Shown piece by piece: positions 52,931-60,495 of a stretch of 64,000 bases of DNA (within the stretch, counting starts at the first letter, position 1; every line of letters begins with the position of its first letter). A program made the position numbers and the translations under genes. Origin of the DNA: Candidatus Saccharicenans sp. (GTDB lineage Bacteria > Acidobacteriota > Aminicenantia > Aminicenantales > Saccharicenantaceae); the NCBI GenBank assembly GCA_024653215.1, contig JANLFU010000003.1:186001-250000 (forward strand). Direction: 5' to 3'. The notes below the pieces were generated by a model. The model saw nothing but the letters and a program-made list of their open reading frames with translations, ran no database searches and had not been told where the DNA came from.

Positions 52931-53518
52931 ATGAAAAAATATTTTCTGCTTCTGGTGGTTAGTGTGCTCTTATTGCTGACCGGTTTTGCGGGCATAGCGG
53001 GCGCCCAACAGGAGATTCCCAAGGCCACATCCCCGGGTTTCCCGACCGTCGGAATGCTTGAGCAGCACATGAGCGAAGGCATAGGAAATTTTGTCGAGGT
53101 GGATAGAATCTGGAATGACAGCGGGGACCTTGTCCGTTTTTATTTTAATTCGCATTACGTTAAGCATGACGTGGATAAAAAAATCATAACCGTCTGGTTC
53201 CTCGAGGAATACACCCCGCAGGGGCGGGATATCTCTATTGCTAACTGGAAATCGCAGGGTATCGATGTTGAATCACTAAAGGATTTCAAGTTCAGGTATT
53301 TCCAGGTTTCCCTGTCTTACGCCGATCCCTGGGGCCAGGCCTATGAATACCCCCAGCAATATGAGTTCGCCATAGCTGCCGGCGGGGAAGTGTGTGACTC
53401 TAAGATGAAAGTTGTTTACCTTATGCAATCCACCCCGTTTCAGAAGCTGACTTTGGAAGAAAATATGCATTTCATTCACCTGGGCGAAAAATTGCAGGAC
53501 TGGTACAATTTGAAGTGA
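52931..53518 (+). CDS. Exported protein of unknown function
   Basis: Not recognised. A 195-residue protein with a clear signal peptide (YFLLLVVSVLLLLTGFAGIA, cleavage near GAQ). The mature part is about 170 residues with mixed alpha/beta character (VEVDRIWNDSGDLVRFYFNS, then ITVWFLEEYTPQGRDISIAN and QYEFAIAAGGEVCDSKMKVV). One Cys. The ATG at 52931 is chosen because it starts the signal peptide; an in-frame ATG 51 codons earlier would put the signal inside the protein. The 344-base gap to purM (53519-53862) holds no gene that I can support. Confidence 0.65.
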   Translation: MKKYFLLLVVSVLLLLTGFAGIAGAQQEIPKATSPGFPTVGMLEQHMSEGIGNFVEVDRIWNDSGDLVRFYFNSHYVKHDVDKKIITVWFLEEYTPQGRDISIANWKSQGIDVESLKDFKFRYFQVSLSYADPWGQAYEYPQQYEFAIAAGGEVCDSKMKVVYLMQSTPFQKLTLEENMHFIHLGEKLQDWYNLK

Positions 53519-53780
53519 GCGGGCTGCCGGAATTTATCGAGTTGTCCGTGGATTGTTAGCGGAGCTCTGGCCTTCCTGGGGGGCGATCAAACTGGAATAT
53601 AATTATTAATCCGACTTGTTCACGATAAGAGTGAATGAACGGTGCCAGAACACCTTTTGAGGTAACGGTTCTGATCGGTCATAGGTTCTTTATCAGATTT
53701 CAGGTATCAGGAATCACAGGTCAAATTTATTCGACGTTTTGCCCGAAATCTGTTCATGGGTTACGGACTAGTATCCGGGT

Positions 53781-53809
53781 TTGACTTGACCTGGCAGGGG
53801 TGATAATTT
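53781..53809 (+). promoter_or_regulatory. Promoter candidate of purM
   Basis: TTGACT at 53781-53786, 17 bases, TAATTT at 53804-53809; purM ATG at 53863 with AAGGAG upstream. Confidence 0.45.
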
Positions 53810-53862
53810 TAAGCAGAGGATGAAAGTCTGAATTAAAACCAAAAAACCGGAAAGGAGCTATC

Positions 53863-54861
53863 ATGGGTCTGACTTATAAAAAAGCTGGCGTCAACATCGA
53901 CGAAGCCGATTCTTTTGTTCAGAAGATAAAACCGCTCATCAAGATGACCGAGCGGGCGGAAGTGCTGGGCTCTATCGGCGGGTTTGGCGGGCTGTTTGCC
54001 CCGCGGCTTAAGGGAATGAAAAGACCGGTTCTGGTCTCCTCCACCGATGGAGTGGGAACCAAGCTCATCGTCGCCGACCTGCTCAAAAAATATGATACCG
54101 TGGGCATAGACCTGGTGGCCATGAACGTGGATGACGTGGTGGTGCTGGGAGCAGAGCCGCTCTTTTTCCTGGATTACATCGCCACCGGCCGGCTGGATAA
54201 AGAACAGATGGTGGAAGTGGTCCGCGGTATTGTGCGCGGCTGCCGTGAAGCTAACTGCGCCTTGATCGGCGGCGAGACGGCCGAGCTTCCGGGCCTGTAT
54301 GAACCCGGCAAGTGGGACCTGGCCGGCTTCTGCGTGGGCATCGTTGACGCCGATAAAATCGTCGACGGCCGGAATTGCCGCGCCGGCGATAAGGTCATCG
54401 GGCTGGCTTCCTCCGGCCTTCACAGCAACGGTTTCTCGCTGGCCCGCCGGGTCTTCTCTGAAGAGGAGATCAAGAGCAAGTGGGGCAAAGAACTGCTCAA
54501 GCCCACGAAAATATACACCGCGGTTATCCTTGAAGCCCTGAAGAAAATTAAAATCAAGGCCATGGCCCACATCACCGGCGGTGGCTTTTATGACAACATC
54601 CCGCGGGTCATTCCGGACGATCTCCAAGTGGTTATCAAAAAGGGCACCTGGCCGGTTCTTCCCATCTTCAATGAAATTCAACACCGGGGCCAGGTGGCCG
54701 AGCGCGAGATGTTCCGCACCTTCAACATGGGAATCGGGATGACCCTGGTGGTCAGCCCGAAGGATGTTGAGCCTGCCCTAAAGCTCTTCCAGAAGCTCGG
54801 CCAGAAAGCCTACCTCGTCGGCGAGCTGGTCAAAGGTCCCCATGAAGTGGTGATTGGTTAG
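53863..54861 (+). CDS. purM: Phosphoribosylformylglycinamidine cyclo-ligase
   Basis: A 332-residue AIR synthetase, fifth step of de novo purine synthesis, ATP-dependent. Family blocks: YKKAGVNIDEADSFVQKIKP (N-terminus), GGFGGLF, VSSTDGVGTKLIVAD (about 58-72), GIDLVAMNVDDVVVLGAEPL (about 87-106), CALIGGETAELPGLY (about 135-149), IGLASSGLHSNGFSLARRVF and ITGGGFYDNIPRV. ATG with AAAGGAG 6-7 bases upstream. It stands alone; the other pur genes are not in the window. Confidence 0.96.
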   Translation: MGLTYKKAGVNIDEADSFVQKIKPLIKMTERAEVLGSIGGFGGLFAPRLKGMKRPVLVSSTDGVGTKLIVADLLKKYDTVGIDLVAMNVDDVVVLGAEPLFFLDYIATGRLDKEQMVEVVRGIVRGCREANCALIGGETAELPGLYEPGKWDLAGFCVGIVDADKIVDGRNCRAGDKVIGLASSGLHSNGFSLARRVFSEEEIKSKWGKELLKPTKIYTAVILEALKKIKIKAMAHITGGGFYDNIPRVIPDDLQVVIKKGTWPVLPIFNEIQHRGQVAEREMFRTFNMGIGMTLVVSPKDVEPALKLFQKLGQKAYLVGELVKGPHEVVIG

Positions 54862-55120
54862 CGAGCCAGCCCGGTCGATCTTAACAACTCATTATTTATC
54901 AGATAGTTAGGCTGATCCTATTCAAAGTTTTGTCGGAAAGGATTATTAAACTGGCGAGATTCTCCAAGCTTGGATCTTATGACCAGGGTGCATCTGGATC
55001 AGAATTCTCTGTTTCTATTAAAAACAGGTGCAGTGCTCCTTTCTTACCTCGTTAAATTCCGCCGTCAGTGGAAAAATAGCCCGTTTAATGGTAAATTTTA
55101 GGTGATTTTAGCGGGTCTGT

Positions 55121-55196
55121 GGGCGGTTAGCTCAGCTGGGAGAGCGCGGCGTTCGCAACGCTGAGGTCGGGGGTTCGAGTCCCCTACCGTCCACCA
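55121..55196 (+). tRNA. tRNA-Ala (anticodon CGC)
   Basis: A 76-base tRNA. Acceptor GGGCGGT (55121-55127) pairs with ACCGTCC, including the G3-U70 pair that marks alanine tRNAs. The anticodon stem CGGCG/CGCTG holds loop TTCGCAA, anticodon CGC, reading GCG. Encoded CCA at 55194-55196. The 259-base gap upstream holds nothing else that I can support. Confidence 0.95.
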
Positions 55197-55229
55197 TTTA
55201 TGTTTGCTCTGTTTTAAGAGAGGAAATTG

Positions 55230-55952
55230 ATGCAGAACATCTGGCTCTTGGCCGGGACGGCCGCCACCCTGGGCTTTGTGCATACCCTGATTGGTCCGGA
55301 CCATTACCTGCCCTTTATTGTTATCAGCCGGGCCAGGAAATGGAAGTTCGGGAAGACGCTGTGGGTTTCATTCCTGTGCGGGCTGGGGCATGTTCTGAGC
55401 TCGGTCGTTCTGGGCTTTCTGGGAATTGCCCTGGGAATGACTGTCGGTCACCTGGAAAAGGTGGAATCAACCCGGGGCAATATCGCTTCCTGGCTGCTTA
55501 TCGGTTTCGGGCTAGCTTACCTGGTCTGGGGCTTGAGGAAAGCTTACCGTTCCCGGTCCCATGAGCATGTCCATTACCATCCGGACGGAGAAGTCCATGT
55601 CCATACCCATACCCATGAAGATGGCCACCTTCACCTGCACGAAGAGGGCGAGCCGGCCGGCAGCAGGAAGAACATCACTCCTTGGGTGCTTTTCCTGATC
55701 TTTGTCTTTGGCCCCTGCGAGCCGCTGATTCCCCTGGTGATGTATCCGGCAGCTCAGCATTCCACCAGCGGGGTTATCCTGGTGACCGCGGCCTTCGGAC
55801 TGACCACCATCCTGACCATGCTGACCATCATTGCCCTGTCGGCCTGGGGCTTGAGCTTTGTGCGTCTCGGTGTTCTGGAGCGCTACTCTCACGCCCTGGC
55901 CGGCGGCCTGATTCTCATCTCCGGCCTGGCCGTTCAGTTCCTCGGCCTTTAA
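55230..55952 (+). CDS. UreH/NicO-like nickel/cobalt-type membrane transporter with His-rich loop
   Basis: A 240-residue protein with about six hydrophobic segments in two halves. TM1 carries GFVHTLIGPDHYLPFIVISR (HxxxGPDH, like the HX4DH motif of NiCoT/UreH-type metal transporters). The central loop (about 110-142) holds 11 histidines (HEHVHYHPDGEVHVHTHTHE and the next few residues), a likely metal buffer. The second half has VFGPCEPLIPLVMYPAAQHS, again typical. Probably exports or imports Ni2+ or Co2+ at the cytoplasmic membrane. ATG at 55230 (GAGAGGAAA upstream), 33 bases after tRNA-Ala; a TTG one codon earlier is less likely. Confidence 0.8.
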   Translation: MQNIWLLAGTAATLGFVHTLIGPDHYLPFIVISRARKWKFGKTLWVSFLCGLGHVLSSVVLGFLGIALGMTVGHLEKVESTRGNIASWLLIGFGLAYLVWGLRKAYRSRSHEHVHYHPDGEVHVHTHTHEDGHLHLHEEGEPAGSRKNITPWVLFLIFVFGPCEPLIPLVMYPAAQHSTSGVILVTAAFGLTTILTMLTIIALSAWGLSFVRLGVLERYSHALAGGLILISGLAVQFLGL

Positions 55953-56273
55953 GGCGGGGAATCAAGGCCTCTAAAAAGGGAAACGATACTCATTCCCCAG
56001 ATTTTCTGTGGATTCTGATGGCTACCAGCAGGATAAAAATTGAGTTAACCTGAAGGAATAGGGAAGATCTTTATCATAAATATTTGAGCCTGCCGATTGA
56101 AATCTAATCTTAATGATCCCGGTTTCTGATCGGTTTCCTTTCTGTCTGTTAGCCTCTTTATTTTCCTGAAATAGGCGTGGTTGTATAATAAACTAAGAGG
56201 CCGGATTGACGCTTCCGAATGAATGACCTTATGGTTGCCGCAAAATTGGCTGAAAGCTACCTTTGGTAAAGCG

Positions 56274-56753
56274 ATGAAATTCATTGCCGACTGCATGGTG
56301 GGGAAGCTGGCCCGCTGGCTGCGCATTCTCGGGTTTGATGTCAGCTATTATAAAAAGATTGAGGACGAGGATTTAATTCGGCTAGCCGCCCGCGAAAGGC
56401 GTATCCTCCTGACCCGAGACCACGAGCTCATAAAGAAGGCCATAAAGAAGAAATCGCTTAAGCAAAGGACGTTGCTTATCGAGAGCGAGCGCTGGGAAGA
56501 GCAGGTCAACCAGGTGCTTGGCCATTTCAAGCTCCGCAAAAAAATTGACCCAAACTCCCGCTGTCTGGAATGCAATGAGAAGTTGAAATATTTGCCCAAA
56601 TCCAGGGCCAAGAATCTGGTTCCGCCCTTTGTCTTCGAAAAGGCCGATTTCTTTGCCCTTTGTCCTTCTTGTGGCCGGGTTTTTTGGAAGGGCACTCACT
56701 TCAAGGACATGGAAAAGAAATTAGCCCGCTTTACCAAGAGAAATAAGACATAA
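56274..56753 (+). CDS. Mut7-C RNase-domain (PIN-like) protein
   Basis: A 159-residue Mut7-C domain protein, a PIN-fold-like predicted RNase with a C-terminal zinc ribbon. FIADCMVGKLARWLRILGFD is the N-terminal signature; acidic residues EDEDLIRLAARE and LLTRDHELIKKA complete the PIN-like site; the zinc ribbon has CLECNEKL and CPSCGRVFWKG. Role is unknown in bacteria; RNA turnover is assumed. The ATG at 56274 is selected because the family starts here (M-K-F-I-A-D); a longer in-frame start adds 17 residues with no similarity. The 220-base gap after it (56754-56973) shows nothing that I can support. Confidence 0.87.
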   Translation: MKFIADCMVGKLARWLRILGFDVSYYKKIEDEDLIRLAARERRILLTRDHELIKKAIKKKSLKQRTLLIESERWEEQVNQVLGHFKLRKKIDPNSRCLECNEKLKYLPKSRAKNLVPPFVFEKADFFALCPSCGRVFWKGTHFKDMEKKLARFTKRNKT

Positions 56754-56973
56754 AAGTTTTCCCGGATATGAGAGGAAGTATCTTATTGCTTCTTTAATAC
56801 AGAAATTCATGAGTTTCGTGATAAAGAGTGTTCTTTGGCAGGCCATGGCCGTTAGTCCAATAGGCTTAATTATATTGGCAATTGCCAGAAAGTAGCGTTA
56901 ATTATCTCCGTTCTTTAATCTAGTCTGAAAATTAAGTTTCCATCCGGACCGTGGCCCGGATAAAAAGAAACGG

Positions 56974-58035
56974 TTAGAGCGGACGGCTAATATTGCTGCG
57001 GTTAATGATGATATCTTTAATGGCCTTGACGGAACGGTCGGAGAAAAAATCCATGGCCATAAAGACGGCAAACCGGCCGCCATCTTGGTTCGTCTTATCA
57101 TAGAGAAGGGCTTCAAGGAAATCGTTTCTGTTAAACAGTTCGGATACGGAATAAACCGCCCGGTAACCGTCTGCCCCGACGATAATTATGTATCCTGCTC
57201 TTAGGTATTCCTGGTCCGGCTGGAAATACTTGCCAACAGTTTGTCTCAACGAGACGCCCGAAAAAAATTTAAGGCCATGAAAACCGCGGCCTCGGCCAAA
57301 AAAGACCGTCGGCAAAACAAGCACAGGCAGATTTCCGGGCAGAGATCCAATCTTGGCTAATTCCTGCTCGGCCCTGATCAACTTGATATTTTCTGAGTAC
57401 AGGCGGGATTTTCCCTTCAAGACGGGTTTGGATAGTGGGCAGGAATGAACGATAATCCGGACCGGACTCTGGATGTTCCTTTCCGCATAGAGGTCGTTGG
57501 CGGCCACCACTTTGCTTTCCTCAGGCAGGGGCCAGGTTTCCCCGGTGGCTGAAGGAATGATGGGTGCAACCCGGGCCGCAATAATAATCCGGTGCAAGTT
57601 AATGGGATAAAAAACTTCGCCCCAGCTAAAGATTACTTTTTCGCCTGCTTTGTTTTCAATTATTATTAACAAGTCGATGGGAGAAGAAAACTCCTTTTCA
57701 TTCTGTTTTTGAATAATCTGATCCTTAAGGATGTCGAATAGAGAATATCCCTGATAGACATAGGCCCCAATAAAAATAGTCTTATTTTTGTCTAACTTGG
57801 CCTCGCGCACCTGGACCTGGTGAAGAGGCATCTGGCTTAAATCGGCCAGTCCCGGTTTGGATACTTCTCCGGTTATTTCGATTTGGTTAATGGGTAGGGC
57901 TTTGAAAGGAACGTTGTCGTAAAAATCATTGTTTTCCGGCACCGGGGCTTTTTGAGCTAATAAACCGGGAGCCTGCAATAAGACTGAAAGGATAACTGTA
58001 AACCAGATTGGTCTTAAACCTGAATTGTGTTTCAT
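56974..58035 (-). CDS. Exported tandem sulfite-oxidase (molybdopterin)-fold-like protein
   Basis: A 353-residue protein with a signal peptide (FTVILSVLLQAPGLLAQ). The mature protein looks like two copies of the oxidoreductase molybdopterin-binding (SUOX) fold. First, INQIEITGEVSKPGLADLSQ with MPLHQVQV, YQGYSLFDILKDQI and the later FSWGEVFYPINL. Second, FFSGVSLRQTVGKYFQ, GADGYRAVYSVSEL and an ending with RSVKAIKDIII. The Cys that binds molybdenum in sulfite oxidases is not at its usual place; one Cys occurs in VHSCPLSKP. So a binding rather than redox role is likely. It lies 34 bases after the TonB receptor gene on the same strand. ATG at 58035 follows AGGGAGA. Assignment by pattern only. Confidence 0.6.
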   Translation of the reverse strand: MKHNSGLRPIWFTVILSVLLQAPGLLAQKAPVPENNDFYDNVPFKALPINQIEITGEVSKPGLADLSQMPLHQVQVREAKLDKNKTIFIGAYVYQGYSLFDILKDQIIQKQNEKEFSSPIDLLIIIENKAGEKVIFSWGEVFYPINLHRIIIAARVAPIIPSATGETWPLPEESKVVAANDLYAERNIQSPVRIIVHSCPLSKPVLKGKSRLYSENIKLIRAEQELAKIGSLPGNLPVLVLPTVFFGRGRGFHGLKFFSGVSLRQTVGKYFQPDQEYLRAGYIIIVGADGYRAVYSVSELFNRNDFLEALLYDKTNQDGGRFAVFMAMDFFSDRSVKAIKDIIINRSNISRPL

Positions 58036-58069
58036 ATCATTTCTCCCTAATTGGCGAGTCATTTGTTAT

Positions 58070-60022
58070 TCAGAGTCCAGTATGAAAACCAAAGCCTATT
58101 TCAATCCTCCGGGAGGAAACAGGATATCCGGGTTCGGTGAAATAAGCTCTGTTGAAAAGATTTTCCACCTTTAAGAATATTGAGCCGGACCTGAAGAATT
58201 TTTCAAAAGATAGATTGGCAGTTACATAAGCCGGAACATTGACCATTTCATTGCTTATGACAATCTCAGCCTTGGAAGCGCCGATCAGCCATACAGCCAG
58301 AGCAATGTTTTCTGCCCTGAAGTAGTTCAGAAGCAAGCTAACCTGGGAAGTGGGGATCAGATCCAGCTTTCTATTTTCGGTCAGATTCCTGGCTTTAAGA
58401 TAAGTATATTGAAGCTGAATATTAAAATCGCCGATTGATTTATCGGTCTCAAGCTCCAGACCCCGAATCCTGGCCTTGCCCACATTAACATATAGTCTGG
58501 TGCCGTCAGGCTGGCGGATAACGCTGATAAAATCGCGGTAATTTGAGGTGAATAAGGCCAGGCAGGAGTCAACCCAACCATGATAGGCGGTTCCAAACTC
58601 AAAGGTACGGCCAACTTCATCTTTAAGGTCAGGGTTGCCGCTAGTTGAACTATAAAGGGAACGCATCGACGGAAAGCGCGATTTTTGGGCATAGGAAAGA
58701 TGAAACTCAATAGGGGGCTGTGGCCTGAATTTTAAGCCAATTATCGGGTTCAGAGAGGTTCGATGGCCTCCCGCCTGTTTTTGCAGGTAATCAAGGCTTA
58801 GACCCCCGAGGAGATGCCATCTGGGCGTCAATTTCCATTCGTCTTCCAGGCCGAACGAATAAGTATTGTGTTTATAGTATTCCCAGGGTGAAGTCTCAGA
58901 GGCCTGTTGCTTGACCTTATCCAAACGACCGTTGAGGCTGAATCGCAGCTCATGATTTGTCCTGGGATTAACGGTTGCAAGGAAAAAGGCACCAGCTGAG
59001 TAGTTCTTATATATTGATTCCCAGTTTAGTATGCTGTAGGTAGCGTCTGTGTAGGCATCGAGGACATTGTAGTAGTTGATATAATATGTTCTGATTTTAA
59101 GAGTTCCGGACTTAAATAGAGGGAAGGTGCCGCCCAGGCCAAGAATGAATCTCTGCCAATCCTTAAATCTCCAATATCGGGGTGAATAATAGGCAGTGGC
59201 CACCGGCACACCATAAGCGGAATCGTAAAAAGAAGTCTGTAAGAGGATTTCGCTCCTTTGCCCGGGGAAAAAGTAAACCTTTCCACTGAAATAATTGTTC
59301 CGGTAATCAGTATTTGGAAAGAGCTGAGTTGCTCCAGAATCTTTGAATTTATAGCCCTCTGTTTCCTCGTGGGAGGTAGCCAGCTTGAGGCTGAAGTGCT
59401 GACTCACGTAGGTTCCGCTTCCTGAAAAGCTGAAGCTTGAGGTTGGGCCCAGTCTGGTACGCAGCTCCAGGCTGTTTTCCTGCGGCCTTCGGGTCAGAAC
59501 CTCCACGATTCCCCCCATGGTGTTGGCCCCGTATAAGACCGAGGAAGGGCCTTTGGTTACCTGGGCATATTCAACCTCGAGGCTGGGGATGGTTCTTAAA
59601 TTGTACAGATTAAAATAAGGTTCATAAATGGGAATTCCATCCAGCAACAGGGTAGATTTGTCATTGTCCAGGCCCCTGATTTTTACATGCGCTTCGGCTT
59701 TGGAACCGGTGGTAACATAGGTTCCAGGGGCGAAAGAAAGCACCTCGGCAATATTCTTTGATTTAAAAAGCTCAAGAACATCAGGACGAATGACGAAAAC
59801 CGAAGCCAAAGGTTTTTGTTCAGGGGAAGGAGCGGTTACCAGGATTCCTTCGGTTCTGACCCTGGCCGGCTTTTCTTCCTCTTTTGTCTGTCCCTTTTTC
59901 TGACTGGTAGATTGTTCCTGGCCGCCTTCAGTCGTGGCTGGCAAAAAAGAAACTGAAAAAAAGAAAAATAAGAAAAGAAAAACAAGAGAGATTAAAAAAT
60001 GGGATCTGGATTGGTAGGGCAT
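58070..60022 (-). CDS. TonB-dependent outer-membrane receptor (BtuB/siderophore-type)
   Basis: A 650-residue TonB-dependent receptor without the carboxypeptidase-like domain. Signal peptide about 8-30 (FLISLVFLFLFFFFSVSFLP), a charged linker, then the plug (about 60-175): SVFVIRPDVLELFKSKNIAE, VLSFAPGTYVTTGSKAEAHV, KIRGLDNDKSTLLLDGIPIY and VLYGANTMGGIVEVLTRRPQ. The barrel ends with RRIEIGFGFHTGL. The substrate might be a metal chelate or cofactor. ATG at 60022 follows AAAGGAGA; an in-frame ATG at 60109 is rejected, as it would place the structured RNA inside the coding part. Its leader holds a strong candidate riboswitch. Confidence 0.87.
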   Translation of the reverse strand: MPYQSRSHFLISLVFLFLFFFFSVSFLPATTEGGQEQSTSQKKGQTKEEEKPARVRTEGILVTAPSPEQKPLASVFVIRPDVLELFKSKNIAEVLSFAPGTYVTTGSKAEAHVKIRGLDNDKSTLLLDGIPIYEPYFNLYNLRTIPSLEVEYAQVTKGPSSVLYGANTMGGIVEVLTRRPQENSLELRTRLGPTSSFSFSGSGTYVSQHFSLKLATSHEETEGYKFKDSGATQLFPNTDYRNNYFSGKVYFFPGQRSEILLQTSFYDSAYGVPVATAYYSPRYWRFKDWQRFILGLGGTFPLFKSGTLKIRTYYINYYNVLDAYTDATYSILNWESIYKNYSAGAFFLATVNPRTNHELRFSLNGRLDKVKQQASETSPWEYYKHNTYSFGLEDEWKLTPRWHLLGGLSLDYLQKQAGGHRTSLNPIIGLKFRPQPPIEFHLSYAQKSRFPSMRSLYSSTSGNPDLKDEVGRTFEFGTAYHGWVDSCLALFTSNYRDFISVIRQPDGTRLYVNVGKARIRGLELETDKSIGDFNIQLQYTYLKARNLTENRKLDLIPTSQVSLLLNYFRAENIALAVWLIGASKAEIVISNEMVNVPAYVTANLSFEKFFRSGSIFLKVENLFNRAYFTEPGYPVSSRRIEIGFGFHTGL

Positions 60023-60033
60023 AACACTTCTCC

Positions 60034-60130
60034 TTTCCAAAATGGGAGGCAAAGCCGTTTCCAGCTTTACCCTATCGGCCCAGTGGCTTGGCTGAAAAGC
60101 TGTAGCCATCAGGACTCGGAGTCATGGAAA
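60034..60130 (-). promoter_or_regulatory. Structured leader RNA of the TonB receptor, Moco/Tuco riboswitch-like
   Basis: Read on the minus strand. The outer stem pairs TTTCCA (complement of 60125-60130) with TGGAAA (complement of 60034-60039), and the latter overlaps the Shine-Dalgarno AAAGGAG. Inside are hairpin TGGCT/AGCCA (60104-60108 with 60089-60093) and a 10-bp hairpin closed by a GAAA tetraloop (60062-60071 with 60048-60057), followed by GCCTCCC. The stretches CTCCGAG, GCCACTGGGCCGATAGG, CTGGAAACGG and GCCTCCC match what I remember of the Moco RNA motif (Rfam RF01055). The pairing is seen in the sequence; family and ligand are inferred and no model was run. Cobalamin riboswitch is a weaker alternative. 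A closed stem would block translation. Confidence 0.6.
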
Positions 60131-60432
60131 TTATATTTTCTTTTCACCAAGAGTCAATAAAAAAAATTTAGCAGCCTTGATTACTGTGATGGCTTCTCAC
60201 TTGCATGGGGCCTGGTGGACCTAATTTCAGTATCGTAACAATCCGGAGGAACTTATTAATTGGTCAACCATTCTGGCAGGAAAAAGGCATGCCGATAAGA
60301 GGTAATCGGACCTGGCCTGATAATAGCCCATATATATTCAAACCGATCAAAGCACCGTTTGTTCATAAGAGGCCGGGTCTGAACTTAAACTCGGGAAATT
60401 GACCCTCGGAGTCCCACTGCCGATGAGGTCAA

Positions 60433-60461
60433 TTGAGTATTATTAGATAAAAAATTATCAT
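60433..60461 (+). promoter_or_regulatory. Promoter candidate of the GH116 gene
   Basis: TTGAGT at 60433-60438, 17 A/T-rich bases, TATCAT at 60456-60461; ATG at 60496. The rest of 60131-60432 shows no gene that I can support. Confidence 0.45.
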
Positions 60462-60495
60462 AATAGACATGATCTAGCTTTGCGTGGAGGGGAAT

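Noticed and set aside
55098-55304. Minus-strand reading frame of 68 codons with GDSNPRPQRCERRALPAELT
   Set aside because: It is the antisense of tRNA-Ala; this peptide pattern is a well-known annotation artefact.
60034-60130. Cobalamin riboswitch for the TonB receptor leader
   Set aside because: GCCACTG and a GGAxAC-like segment are present, but the conserved 5' block and the 3' B12 box do not fit; the Moco-like layout fits better. Kept as an alternative for the covariance search.
60205-60402. Small open frame of 65 codons upstream of GH116
   Set aside because: No ribosome binding site and no similarity that I can recognise; composition like non-coding DNA.
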